A stretch of DNA of 64,000 nt from Lagopus muta. Taxonomy: Eukaryota; Chordata; Aves; Galliformes; Phasianidae. The translations under genes were made by a program, and so were the position numbers. Position 1 is the first letter of the stretch. The number at the start of each line of letters is the position of its first letter. Shown piece by piece: positions 12,330 through 25,300 of the stretch. The stretch is from NCBI RefSeq assembly GCF_023343835.1, contig NC_064442.1, forward strand, positions 16,850,501 through 16,914,500, written 5' to 3'. The notes beneath the pieces were generated by a model. It was not told the DNA's origin and made no database searches. It saw nothing but the letters and a program-made list of their open reading frames with translations.

Positions 12330-13350
12330 TCGTACCAATCCATGGGAACACGGGCTGACTTCTCGCAGCGGCGGTGGGACCGCGCGTGGTGCGGAGCGCA
12401 GGTACGTGATGGCGGGGAGCGGGGGGCGGGGCGGAGCACAGCCCGGGGGCGGCGGCGGGGCGGAGCGGGGACGGGCCCGGCCAGCCCTGCTGCGTGCGTC
12501 CCGGGCCGCGGGGCCGGCCTAGCGCGGGGAGGGCGGGGCAGGGCGGGGCGGGCCCGGCCTGGCCCAGCCCGCCGGGAGGAAAGGGAAAGGGGAACGGGCA
12601 GGGGAGCGAGCCGCGCCGTCGCCCTTCGGAGAGAGCGCGGGGTGCGTGAGGCCGCGCGAAGGGCCGCCGCTCGCCGTCCCCCGCCGCTGGGGCTGCCCCG
12701 GGCCCCCGCCCTCCGCCATCTTCCGCCCCGCAGGCGCGGCCGGGGCCGGGCCGGGCCGAGGCGAGGCGGCGCGGGCCCGGGCCCGGGCCCGGAGATGAGG
12801 CCAGGATGTCGGTGTCAGGGCTCAAGGCCGAGCTGAAGTTCCTCGAGTCCATCTTCGACAAGGACCACGAGCGCTTCCGCATCGTCTCCTGGAAGCTGGA
12901 CGAGCTGCACTGCCAGTTCGTGCTCCTGCCGCCGCCGCCGGGCTCCGGCCCTCCGCCGCCGCCGCCGCTCACCATCCACTGCAACATCACGGTGCGGGCC
13001 GGGGGCTCGGCGCCGTCCCGGGGGGCGCGGGACGACCGGGGGTCGGGTGGGGGGTTCCGGCCTCCGCCGCCTCGGGGCCGCTCGGGCTGCGCGCTGCCCG
13101 GGCCCGCAAACAAAAGTTCGGGAGCGGGCGGTCCGCCTCGGGCCGGAACAAAGGGCGCGGGGGAGCCGGCCGGCCGGGGCCGTGCCGGGTGCGCCGGTCG
13201 CTGCCGGGCCGGGCGGGGGCCGCGGGTCTTCGTTGCCGCGTGTTGGGGGCTGGCGGCGCGGCGGCCGTCCCCTGTCGGGGCTCCTCGCTGCGCTGGCGGC
13301 GTTTAAAGTTGTGCCGGCAGCGCTGTCAGACGTGAGGGGCTCTGTCGTTC
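12330..13350 (+). promoter_or_regulatory. UBE2Q2: CpG-island promoter of UBE2Q2
   Basis: About 1 kb of very CpG-dense sequence surrounds coding exon 1. GC boxes (GGGCGG) recur at about 12,424-12,550, a CCAAT box sits at about 12,335, and no TATA box is evident, as expected for a housekeeping-type promoter. A strong donor-like CAG|GTACGT at 12,409-12,417 could end an alternative noncoding first exon. The transcription start cannot be fixed from sequence; it probably lies within about 400 bp upstream of the ATG at 12,806. Confidence 0.8.
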
Positions 13351-16300
13351 TCTCCTTTTTCTTCGGTGTTTGTTTTTAACGAGCAGGAGGGATGCGAGAT
13401 AAAACGTTCTGTGCGCTAAGTCTTTAAAAGTTCACGGATAGGGCCTAAATCTGCCGAAGGGTTTGCGTGGATCGGTGTCCGACTCGTGCACAAGTGCTGA
13501 AGGTCTCCGTGTCGCAGCTGTGAGCAGACCTAAACGCCCTATCAGCGTTCAGCTTAGGAGCAAAACACTGAAAAGTTTTGGCTGGGTGAGCATGCAGTCG
13601 CGCTGTGTGTTTGAGGGAGGTGAGCTCCACAGCTCTTCTGTCCTTTGCCTATAAAAGTATGCAATTTCCAAGCAGTGTGGGGTGGAAACTTGTGCGCAAG
13701 TCCAAATATCTGAGTGCTCAAAAGATAGAAACGTGTGTGCAGACCAGGCGGGGCTGGCTGTCTTGGCAGGATGTTCGCTTGTCTTGAAGTTACTTTATTA
13801 AATAGAAAGAGACGTGTTAAGAGAGTTATAGTTTCACAGCTGACAGCCTGGGAAGTCAGTTCTGTGATCCTGCCTGCTTTACCCCATACGCTTGCAAAGC
13901 CTGAGATGTCATTTAATAGTAAAGTCAGCCAAATACATCAATGTTCTTGTGTTTAGATACAGTGCATCAGACAAGTGATTGTGCAGCTTTTCTCAAGTAT
14001 TATTTATGTAATAGAAAGCGTTTCGTTAGGGAGCAGCCTGTCTGTTTTCTCCCCACAGCATGATCACAACTCTCCTAACTCTCTTCCTTAAGAACTAAGG
14101 GGAAGGTCTGATAACTGTGTCCTCAGCTGGCAGCCGAGTTCAGTGCGTTATTCCTTGTCAGGTGACAGCTGACAGGGAAGCCTAGGAGGGAGGCCTGAAG
14201 AGCTTGGTGCTTTGGATTTGTGCTGTGGTGCGTTTCTGCTTCTGACGCTTCTCTGCCCGAAGTATTTTCAGAGGCAATTTTCTTGCTCCACATAGAACTC
14301 TGCCCTCTTGCTTACAGCCTTGGTTTGAGGTGTGCCCCAGCCATACAGCGAGATACAGGCTGAGGTCACTCCTGGCCTTGTCGTGTCTTATTGAGGAAAT
14401 TGCAACTGCAGTTGGCTACTGCAGTCACTTGCCCTAGAAATCAGGAGACTTTGTGTGTGCTGTCAGAACTGTGATATCTGCTTCCAAAAAAGATCAGGAA
14501 AAGATTTTTTCAAACTACAGACGCAAGACTTCTGCTTTAAAAAGAAGTTGTGCCTGAACTTCTTGAAACTTGTGTTTCACAGTTGCCTGCAAGCAGCTTG
14601 GTTGTTCCAGTGTTGATTAATTTTTGGCACTTTGAGGTGGGTGGCTATTTACTTACCTGCTAAAAATAAGTGGGAGAGGGCAGCTTCAGATGCAGGGGGT
14701 GGCTCTCAAGAGGCAAGTGAGAAGCTCCTGGGAGAGTCAAAAAGAGCGATAACTGCTGGACTTGTGTCCTGGGCTTTGGACTGAGATGTTAGAGCTCACT
14801 ATGAAGTTTTTCCTTCCTCCTCCTCCCCCAGCCAATGAATCTGTTGGCCCAGGTTCCTGCTTGCCTCCGGTTTATTTCTGTAGGTACTGTAAACTGGAAA
14901 GGTGTAGCTCTAGTTTGCTGTGCTTCAACTGATCTGCATAGCTTCTGGAGAGCTGAATCAAGTTACCATGGGAGCTATAACTTGAAATTATGGTGCTAAA
15001 AAAAGCTGGTAAGGCTATAAAGATACTGGTGAATGTTTTCTTTGGGGAGGGCACTCACCCTCTGCAGTAGATGCTGCTACCTTAACAGTTTACTTTTGCA
15101 GTGCACATAGGTAACTTCGGTTGTTTGTTGCTTCCTAGAAGTTTAACCTCTACAGTAATGGTGAAATTCTTGAGGCTATTTCTTGTACTCAGCAAGAGCT
15201 TACATGGGTTGGAGCATCCGGGCAGTTAGGGATGCTGTTAAGGGGGAGAGAAGCGCAAGACCCAATAATTACTTTTTTTTGGTTGGTTTTATTCAGGCAC
15301 CTCAGTATTTCAGCTGAAGTGAAAGCTGTCTAGCAGTGTATACAGGCACTGAAGTTGGTGGATAGAGAATAATCTGGTAGGGAAGGGAGCTTCCAGCAGC
15401 TGCTGCACTGTGGCTGAAGAGAGACTTGGTTACTCAGTTGCTCCAGTTCTCACAATGGATCCCTTTATTTTCTTGGATCTAGAGGACAGAGCAAACAGTC
15501 TCCTGGAGAGGTGAGGGAGAATCTGCTTAGGAACTGCATAGATCTCCTCCACCAGTGCCCTAGACTGAATTCCACAGCTCAACTAGGAATCAGCCCTGGA
15601 ATTTCTGAGATGATATCCTGAGTGTCTGCAGTATGAGTTTGTGGAACTGCCACGGTTGCGTTTGCTGCAGCGCCCTGGGACTGCTCTACCTGTGCTACTG
15701 AGCAGTGCTTGACTGTGTAGGGAGATGTGTTTTGCTTGATAGCTCTGCTACTTAATGAAGTGACAAACAAACATTTTCTAAATCTGCCTCCTTTCTGTTT
15801 GCTACCTGTGTTGGAATTTAAATGGTTAATTTGATGATTTTAAGAGACACTGTAGGGTGGAGTCATCTGTCGGAAACATTGCTTCTTGTGCCTCAGAACT
15901 GTCTGATTATTGAACTTGTTCAGGCTGTGCACCTTCACATTCCCTTTCTGTTGTGCCAGCAGTGGTGTCTCTGTTCTGGAGTCTGATTTCTGGTTGTTTT
16001 TTTTCCTTTTTTTTTTTTCTTCTTCCTTTTCAGGCTCTTTTCACATGGCAGTAGTATCCCATTTGAATTCAATGAGCTAGTGTCCTTGCCAAGACTATAT
16101 ATTGTATTTTTTGAGGTAGTATCAAATCAGTGGCCTTACAGTAGTGTGTTACTTACTGATCATTTAGGTAAGTGTTTTTACAATTTGCAGTCTCAGTTTG
16201 GTAACTTGTGAAACTTTAAAGTCACAGTATTCCAAGGTGTGGTACAGTTCAATCTTTAGCTTTTTCTCCCCCCTTCTCAATAGCAAGGCTGCTTTGGACT

Positions 16301-19300
16301 CTAAAAAACAAAGGAGCACATTTTTGGTTTTTTTCCCCCGGAAAAAGAACACTGTTTTTTATATATATATTTTTTATATTAATTAATTAATATTTAATAT
16401 TAGTTAATAATATTTAATAACAGTTAATAATTAATTAACTATTGTTGAGGTTCACAGCATATATTTAAAGTATCATTCCAGTTGCACACAAAACTTCCAC
16501 TGGAATTCTGAGTCCTTAAAGTACCTCTTGTAGGTAGGAATAGGGTTTGTGCCAGCTCTCTGTGGGAGTGGATTTTGCACCCAAACAGATCCAGGGCTGT
16601 GACATGTAATGATATCCTTCACACATCAGCAGTTTCAGTCCATGTGAGCAGGCTGACTCTGCTATACACTTGCTTCCCTGCTGGAGAGAAAAATCTCCTG
16701 CTTTAATGAAAAATACCCTGCTGCAAAATCAGAGTTGGAAGATACTTGGAAAGGTTCCTGTGTATAGATAACTGCAATTGCGGGGAGGAAACTTTATTTT
16801 CCCTTCTAATCGAGAATGGATGGGAAGATGTCACCTTTGAAGCTTTTGGCAAGTTATGTACTGAAAGTGAGTATACTAGAACATCGTATAATTCTTAAAA
16901 GGCACGAGGTTTCAATATTAAACACACTCCTAGCTAATGCCTGGGCAGCTGACAGACTTTTAAGGAGGTTATTTATTTGTACGCAGAACTAACCGCATAA
17001 TGAACGAGGCTTCCAATTCAAACCACAGCTATGTTTTTAAACGTGACTAGGCACTCCATAGCAGGGCTGAAACCTTTGTCTTGCAGCATGTGGATACAAG
17101 GACTAAATAAAAGCATACACAACTCTACCTGGATAACACATATTTCTCTAACTAGAATTAATTAGATATACTTTGATTTCTAAGGAGGGCACTCCAGTAA
17201 CTTAGGAAAGATAATGCTTGTACACTAGAAATTGTCCAGTCTTATTTAACATGCAAAGACTGAGTGTTCTTCTCTTTCTATACCAAGGCTGTAATTGGAA
17301 AAGAAATACTGTGAGGAGGAGGAATGGTTTATCTCTAGAAGACGTAGGACTTAACTCTCTGATGCTACAGCTTAGCTGTGCTATGTGTGAAAAGCTGCAG
17401 CCAGCACTGCAGACTTTGCAGGCCGGTTGCACTCTTCCCTGTATAAGGTGTGAAGTGTGCCTAAAATATCCTAGAATGCCACAGTGGTGGGCTTCACATA
17501 TCAGTGCTAGCATATGTTGAGGCTTTAAGAAATAGCACTTACTCCAAATAGGCTACTTACATGAATTACTTATGTAATTGTTTCAGAACTGGGACTGTTT
17601 GTTGTCCTCACAGGAGCTCTCTCTGCCTTTCGATAATTGGAAGAAGTTTTATGGAAAAGAATTATATTCTCTTTACTCAGCACGCTTCTTTGTTCACTGT
17701 TTGAGAGGCTTTTGTCCAAGACAGAAAGATACCTGGTCATTTTCATGAGGTTTCTGATTTTCTGTGACTTTAAAGAAGCTGCAACTTTGACTGGGGTTAC
17801 TCATTCACTTCTTAAGAGTCATCTCATGGTCTGTGTTGGTTATTTGATTTGTGTTGCCACCAATTTTCAGTTGGCATCTGTCATGGCTTTATGATTTTTC
17901 TTAGTGGATAGTGTCAAAATTGAAGTGTTAACAATTGGCATTACCTGTTAATCTTCTTATGCCACCAGAAAGAAGGAAGAGGATGCGCTGTTTGAATTGA
18001 TTGATTTATTTTTTAGTTTTTAGTTTCTTCTCATTACTTTTTTTTTTATTGAGGAAGGGATAAAATTCCAGCTCTTCTGTCAAAGCTTTCTGTCAGTGCA
18101 GTGTGAGAAAGGGAGTAGTGTGTAAAGAGTGTCCTGTTCTCAAAATAAAGTTGCAGTTCCAGATCCTTTATGGCAATCTGTCTGCAGTGAAACGCTGTGA
18201 CATCAGGAGTTATCGATAGAGCTGATCTTTTGTGCTCACATAATGGAACTTCTTCCCGTGAGACATGGATGAGAATAAATCTGTGGGCATTTGGTCTATA
18301 TTCTACCATGGATACTGCTCATTGATAGTTTGGTACCTTCAATATAAAAAAATTAGTGTTAAAAATTAGAGCTGATAGGAAGAACAAAGTATGATTGTGT
18401 CCTGTGTGCTTGGTAATCCTGCTGGCAGCAGACAGCAAAGGCTATGTAAATTGTGAGGTGGCCAGAACTGACTTTACTGGGTGAAGGACCTGGCTGGCAC
18501 ATGGAAATTCTTTACTTGGTCATTGTTGATCTGGATAATTTCCCAGTCTGGTTCACTGTGTGGCTGCACAGACAGCTGTAGCAGCATAACAGAGGGCAAA
18601 GGAATGAGTGAATGCTGGGGAAGACTGCTGAAGCCAGCACTGCTGATGGGGAGCTGCTTGCCAAGCACTGTCTGGGCTTTCATTGGTGCTCGGGGATGCT
18701 TGTGTGTGGAATTCCTGAGCCAGCATTGATCCAGTGGGCTTATGCCAGTGTCTGATCTGCTACAGTGACAACTAAACTGAGAGAAGCAGACTCCAGCAGT
18801 CTAACTGGAGTGAAAGCTCATTTGTAACATCAGTTCCTATCGGGAGAATGGAAGATAGAAATGCGGAGAAATTCTCTGGATAGTGTTTGAATCATTTGAA
18901 AAGCAGCAACAAAGAAGGTCAAAACTTCTGAATAGGAACAGATGTTTGTAGAGGCTGATAAACAGAAATAACTGCTATTTCAGGTTTGCTTCAGTGTGAA
19001 CCGCTGCTGGGCAGTGTCAGGTTGTTTGCCTCTGTATAGCCTCTATATTGAAAGGTTATGAAACCCTGAGTTCCTGGCTCAAGTTCGTTTATTTATTTTG
19101 GATTATGAATGGTAATAGATCATCTCTAATAGACTTCTTAGTTTATGATTTAAGAAATGTTCTGTATTTCTCCAGCTGTAAGCTCTGCAGAAGTGAAAAT
19201 GACTGTCACCTGCTCCCAGAAGACAGCTGTTAAACTAAATGGCTGCTTACAGTAAGGAGATGCTGTGTAACATTCAGATGTCACGTCAGCCAGCATTCAG

Positions 19301-22300
19301 TGTGGTTGGAATTACTGGGAACAGAGCAGCTCCCAGCTGATCCTTGCTGGAAATAAGCATACTTGTTAGCCCATGTGGTGCCAGCTTCCTGTTTCCAGCA
19401 GTAGTCTTTGAGCGTGGTATTAAAGTCATGATTCTACATGCTTTACCTTTCTCATTATCTCATGCATGCAAGACATTCTGAATGGTGTTTGAAGTAACTG
19501 CAGAGAAACAAGCACAGGGTTTCTTGAAGTTTAGCATTCTCCTTCATCCCAGAGCTCTGAGTTTTAACCCCTCTGAGAGAGAGTGTTTCACAACTGCAGG
19601 TTTTCTGATAGCTTCTTTGGTGAGTATTCAGAAAGGTGGGGGGAAGATACGCTCTGTTGGAACTTGCATAGTGGCATTGGAAGAAAATTGAAGTGTTCCT
19701 TTGCAGTGATATTCAAGGTGTCAGGGGTTTCCTTGAATTTTGAGCTAGGAAGTGTCTGTGGTAAGAATGAATTGTTTAGCTTCTTAATGGTAAATGTTGG
19801 TGGAACTCCACAATACTGGAGATCCACATTCAAAGAAGAGAACAAGTGACTGTAAATGAAGTAACCTGAAGGTAGGTGGCTTAGCAGCAGTCACAGTCCC
19901 AGTGGGTGTGAGAGGTTGGAGCCTGTTGTGGGGCTGCAGGAAAGAGGAAGGCTCTTGGTTGTGAGGGGGAAAGGGCACCATGCCTTCAGTGGTACGGAGT
20001 GGGTTGACTGAATGCTTGAAAGACCTGCACTTCTGAAGATAAAGAGACTGGAGAGGAAGAAGGGTAAGCCTGGGTTTTTGGGTGGCAGCAGAAGTGTCAT
20101 TGGGCTTTGCATGTCCAAAGTGCTAAAGGCAAGAGCACATCTGCCGGGAAGAGTCAGGCAGGGGTAGAGCATGGCATGTTGGAACTTAGCTATAACTGCT
20201 GCTTCTAACCTCGTTAGAAGCCATACTGGGCTTGATAGTGCCTATAAATACATTCAGAAGAGGTATCGTTTCAAAAACAGGTGATTAACAACTCTTGATT
20301 TTAAGTTGATAGTTTCCAGTAACTGAAATTCCTTCAGAAATTTGGTACTTAAGGTACTCTGCTAGTGGTGAAAGCAAAGTACTGCAGAATCAGATTGTCA
20401 GAGCATCTTTCTCATCAGTGCATGTGTCCAGCTTCTTATTGGGTTAACCATTGCCAGCTTGAGTGCTTGTGTAATGCACTGGGACTGTGAGCTCTCAAAC
20501 ACCCGTTCCCTGGCAGCTGTTAGGTGAGAATACAGGCACACAGGGATACATCTGTCAATGATACTGGCAGAAGAATGTTACTTAGCTCACTCTCTGTGTT
20601 GATCCTGAACAGCAGTTTCCATCTGTGGAGACCTCACACTGCTCCTCAACAGCTGCCATGTGCAGTGCAGTCAGCAAAACCACGTGTAGTGTAGCTTCAG
20701 GGCTGAGCAGAGACCTGCTGCATTTGACTTTGGGTCCCTACAGAAGCGTTAAGAGCATTTCCTGTGAATTTGTGTGGATGAATTGATGGCATATTGCCTT
20801 ATGGTGGTGACCTGAAGAATAAAATGTTTATTCAAAATAAAGATAAGTAACTGTGCTTTTATCAAAAAAGTGACCGTTTTGCATTTATGCTTTCAGTTGA
20901 TACTTTAATTGTGTGTGGATGTGGCATGCTGGGCAGCATACAGCCTGCTGCCTTTATGGGGTGAGTTGTTGAGCAGCTGATAAAGCAGTCCACTAAGGCT
21001 CATTTTCCAAAGGTATTGTGCAGTTCCACATGTGAGAATCAGCAGGTGGGACATCTTGAGTAGACAAAATAGTTTGAAGAACTGACTAAGTGCGAAGACT
21101 TGTTCCTAAGAAGCATATGAGCTGTGATGCCACATCTGCATTCATGTTTGTAACCATTTAAAGTAAAGTTTTGTCATTGCTGCTTTGCTTGTGTGTGTTA
21201 TGGCTTCTTCTAAGGTAATGATGTATGCGTGAGCTGTGTGTGTGCCTAGATAGAGCCATGGATGTAACACAGACATAGCTTAGGTCGTGTCACAAGCTTA
21301 GTGGTTGTTGTATGTGCTGGATGGAAGGCAGCATTTAGTGAAGTCTTTCCTGGGGATCTGCACTGCCTTCTCCCTTCCTCTGTTTTTCTTTGGTAGCCTT
21401 CTGCAGTCAACAGGACTTGTTTGTGCAGAAAGCTGTGCTTATTTTTGCTTGGAACAATTTGTGATTGTTACAGGTACCTCCACAGAGATGCAATTTGTGA
21501 TGGCCTTTCCCTTCTGCCAGGCACGTGCCTTCGACGCTGACTTCTCTGCTGTGGCTGTATTTAATAACATAAACAATTCTGAAGCAGCACACTCTGCTAC
21601 ATTTGCGTCCTTCTCTGGAGAATGTTTTGGAGAGGAAAGCCATGCGTGTGTTATGATGTGCTTCTGAAGGTATTCAGTGATGAACGTGTGAGCAGAACCT
21701 GCATAGGATAAGGGCTGTGGCATTCTGTCACCTGCCTCTGTGAAGATGTTTGAGCTTTTGCAGTGTCTGGAGCTCTGAGCAGAGCACTCAGTATTGTCTG
21801 GGATCGTCTGGCAGCATAGGCTGCAGTCACTGAACTTCAAGGTGGTATTGCAATGATTTCTGTGTTTAAAAGATGCGTGCTTTTTAGTCAGTTGATGTAG
21901 GTTCCTTTCAAAGTTCATGCTTTGGTACAGATGTTGGTCTGTGACTTCAGGAAGACTGTAAGAAAATTAAAGCTAACAGAAGCTTGCTTTCTGGGGTAGG
22001 TAAGGATCTCTCTGTGGCTGAACTCCAGTGAATAAAGTGTCTTGCTGTCGATGTGCATTTAGCCATGCAGCAGGTAATGGTATGTCCTGTGCAGTCTTCA
22101 AATCCACAAAGAAAGCAAAGTGCAGGTGTTCTGCTGATCAAAGGCAGGTGGGTAAGGGCTTTACTCTCTTCACCATGCCCCTCCACACCCTCCTTAAATT
22201 TGACTTTTAAACCTCCCACTGCATATACTTATTTTATGTAAAACAGCATTGCTGCTCTGTTAGTTTATTAAGGAAATTAGAATTCTTTCATATGTAGAAG

Positions 22301-25300
22301 TGCAATTTTTTCCCTAAATGTGAAAATGAAGTGTCAAAATACCATACTGTGATCAGTGTCCTTTGGGCTGCATCATAAATGGTGATTTCTGAATGTCTTG
22401 GTAAGAAAAGAGCTTCCCAGAGAACTCCTAATGAAAACACAGGGAAAATTTGTAATTAAGTTCTAAAAAGATGTAAAAAGAATGGTACTGATTTCTGTCA
22501 ATGATGGAGATTCTGCCAAAGCTTAGGAAATGGAATGCTGTTGGCTGACTTTTATTTAGCCAGTTTACTAAGGAGATTTCAAAGAAGAAAAAAAAATAGC
22601 ACTCAATCAAAGGTTATCAAAAAATCAAAGAAAATTAAGAAGTGGCAGTGAGTAACAGTTACTTTAAGCTGTGATGCTGAAGATGTAGGTTTAAGTGAAT
22701 TTTCTGACCACTCACCATAATAAAATGTGTGGGCATGTTGTGTTCCTTTGTTAGGTGTAGCAGCTGTTGTGCACAGGTTGTGGCAGTGTCAGGGGTGTGA
22801 GCAAGGTGTTGTGGGGTTGGGTTGGCCAGGGGAGGGTTGTGGGCTGGGGGTTTGCTTTTTAATGTAGTAACTTCACACTTGAAACAGTGTTGTAGAAATA
22901 GAGAAGCAGCTGAAGTCTCATGCTGACGTCAGGACAGTATTGCTGGGGGTTTGTGAAACTAGGTGAAGATTATCGAGCAGTGCAAGTAAAACAGCCTTGT
23001 TGGGTAATTAATGGTAATGCCAGTTGTTCCAGTGGCAGGAATGTGGAGCTTTTCTTTCTTTGTTTTTGTTTTTTGGTACATTTATTATGAGACTCAATCC
23101 TTTTGCTGTATTCTGCAACTGAAGCACCAGAAGTGTTGGTGTTGACAAAGCTCCCAGTCTGTCCTGGTGTTGATACAAAGACTCTGTAGAAGTGATGAGC
23201 CCATGAATTGTAATTCTATCTGGCTTGGCTGTAAACATCCAGCCTTTGTCCTCAGGCCTCAGTGCACGCTAGGTGTGATGTCATCCCAGCATGTCATGGC
23301 TTCCTGAGCAATTGCATTAGCTTTGCAAGCTGTACAGCCTGCATTAGCTTGAGAAAGCTGCCCAGATCTGAACGTTTAGCCTTTCTCTGTTGTGACGAAT
23401 TTTTGCGTTTAATTGTAGAGAGCAGGAAAATGCCATGTTACAGCAGTGGCCTAGGAGAGCTTAACAACTTAATATGGATAATAATGTGGTTGATGCTTGT
23501 GCAGCTAAGCTTGACACGCAGCGACGCTGAAGGTCAGCTGTGCAGTCATAGGACCAAAGTAATCTTGTTTTTAGTCACTGGGAAATATTAATAATCAGTA
23601 TTTTGAGCAGCAGGTATCTAGTATAAGAGAATTGTTCTTCTAGGTTAGTTCTCATGAGTTATGTCTTCATGTTTGGGAAGCTTGTATTTCTTACATGATA
23701 AATATGAAATCCATCTCTCCTTTCTATAGGATGCAGGCACAGGAAACAGCTGAGTTAACTCTCAACAAAACTGGCTATAGTGCAGCTCAGTTCTTTGACC
23801 TCACAAACCACAAGCTCCATTTTTTTGTTGCACGCTGGTATTACAAACTCATCAGCCTGTTTGTATCTCAGGGTCAGGATGTTTGTTTGAAGTTTGTGTG
23901 TGAATTCTCTATTTCAAAATACAGTGACACGTAGCTTTTCCGTAAATATGTGTTACTTAAAGAAGGAAGAATTTGGTGCCATTTACATTAGGGTAAAAGA
24001 ACATACTCTATGGCAAATCTGCAGAGTTAAAAAGTGTTCCTGTGAGCTGGAAGTTAGACTTATGACTTTTCTGATATATATGAGTACTGATATATTTGAG
24101 TGCTTAACAGAAGCCTTTCAGATGAATGCATGGTTTCTGTTTGTGTTTCAAAAGCTAAAGCAGGCTAAAAATGAATGTTTAATGTGTTTTGGGGGCTTAT
24201 AGTAATTTATATATGCTGTACATTCATAAGGCAGACAGCATCAAGTCCTGCTATGTTTCCTTGCATGTGGCAGGGCTTGGAATGAGGAGGATTGTCATTC
24301 ATTGAGAAGGCACCAGCGTGTTCAAGTAGCCTCTGTGGTGTGATAAAACACACAGTGGGGTTTCTTGCTCGTCAGACCTGAGCTGCAAGTCATGTCCTTG
24401 TCTGAGGATAGATTTGCTGTAAGTGTTTTTGAAGATTATTTGATAGGCCCTTCAGACTAGGGACAGATAAGGTCTGCAGACAACAACCATCTTATTCTAG
24501 GTTTGCCCCTGGTCTCCTGCTGGCGGAGAAAGGAGCAACGAGGGTCATGCTAGCACTTCTTGAAAGGCTGTCTGCTGTGCCAGTTTAGTGACAGAAAAAC
24601 TGCTTGTCATGGATTGCAGGTGGTTGTGGGCCACATCTGTTCTGTGCTGTGTGTGCTCTGACCATGGCTGCTTGTGTAAAATGAGATGGATTGCTAGTCC
24701 TATGAACCCACTTGCACTCGCTGTCAGTAGGATGCATTTTGGTGCTTGCCAAACAACTGCAGGGATCCATTGGTGTGTGTAGTACCTACTGGTGTGCGTA
24801 GTACGTACGGTGGTTTGAGATGACCTTCAACAATGGCAAGGTATGGTGCTTTGCTACCTGGTGGTGCAAAGGAAAAAAAGGCATTTTTGGCATTGTCTTT
24901 TGCCTGCCTTGAAGGCAGGAAGTTTGAACTGTGTTGCTCTGGTCTGAGAGTCGACGCTATTTGAGCTGAACAGTTTGAGTAATCCAGAGGAGGTCTTAAG
25001 CCTCCATGTGTTGTTGCTGTCATAGATACTGCTTGGAGGAACCTGTATTCTTGTGAAAAAATAGAATAAAACTATATCCATCTAGTTTCTAGTTCTATGT
25101 TCTAGTTGTAATTCTATATTTTTTTATATATATAATCATCATCTCTACTGAATTTCTATGCTGCTTCTTTCTGCTCTACTTGCCCTCTGGACTTTAAACT
25201 TTTCATTATTTTCTTATGAAAGTCCATTGTTTGATCCAGATGAGAACAGTGTAATACTAGAAGAACCAGTTATCTGGAATTCCTTTGACTTCTCTTGAGT

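Noticed and set aside
12295-13113. 272-codon minus-strand frame over the UBE2Q2 promoter
   Set aside because: Antisense to exon 1 within the CpG island, with low-complexity Gly/Pro/Arg composition.
21439-21918. 159-codon minus-strand frame in UBE2Q2 intron 1
   Set aside because: One or two frames of this length are expected by chance in a window this size. It is not extended in frame on either side and shows no motif; an opposing 120-codon frame overlaps it.
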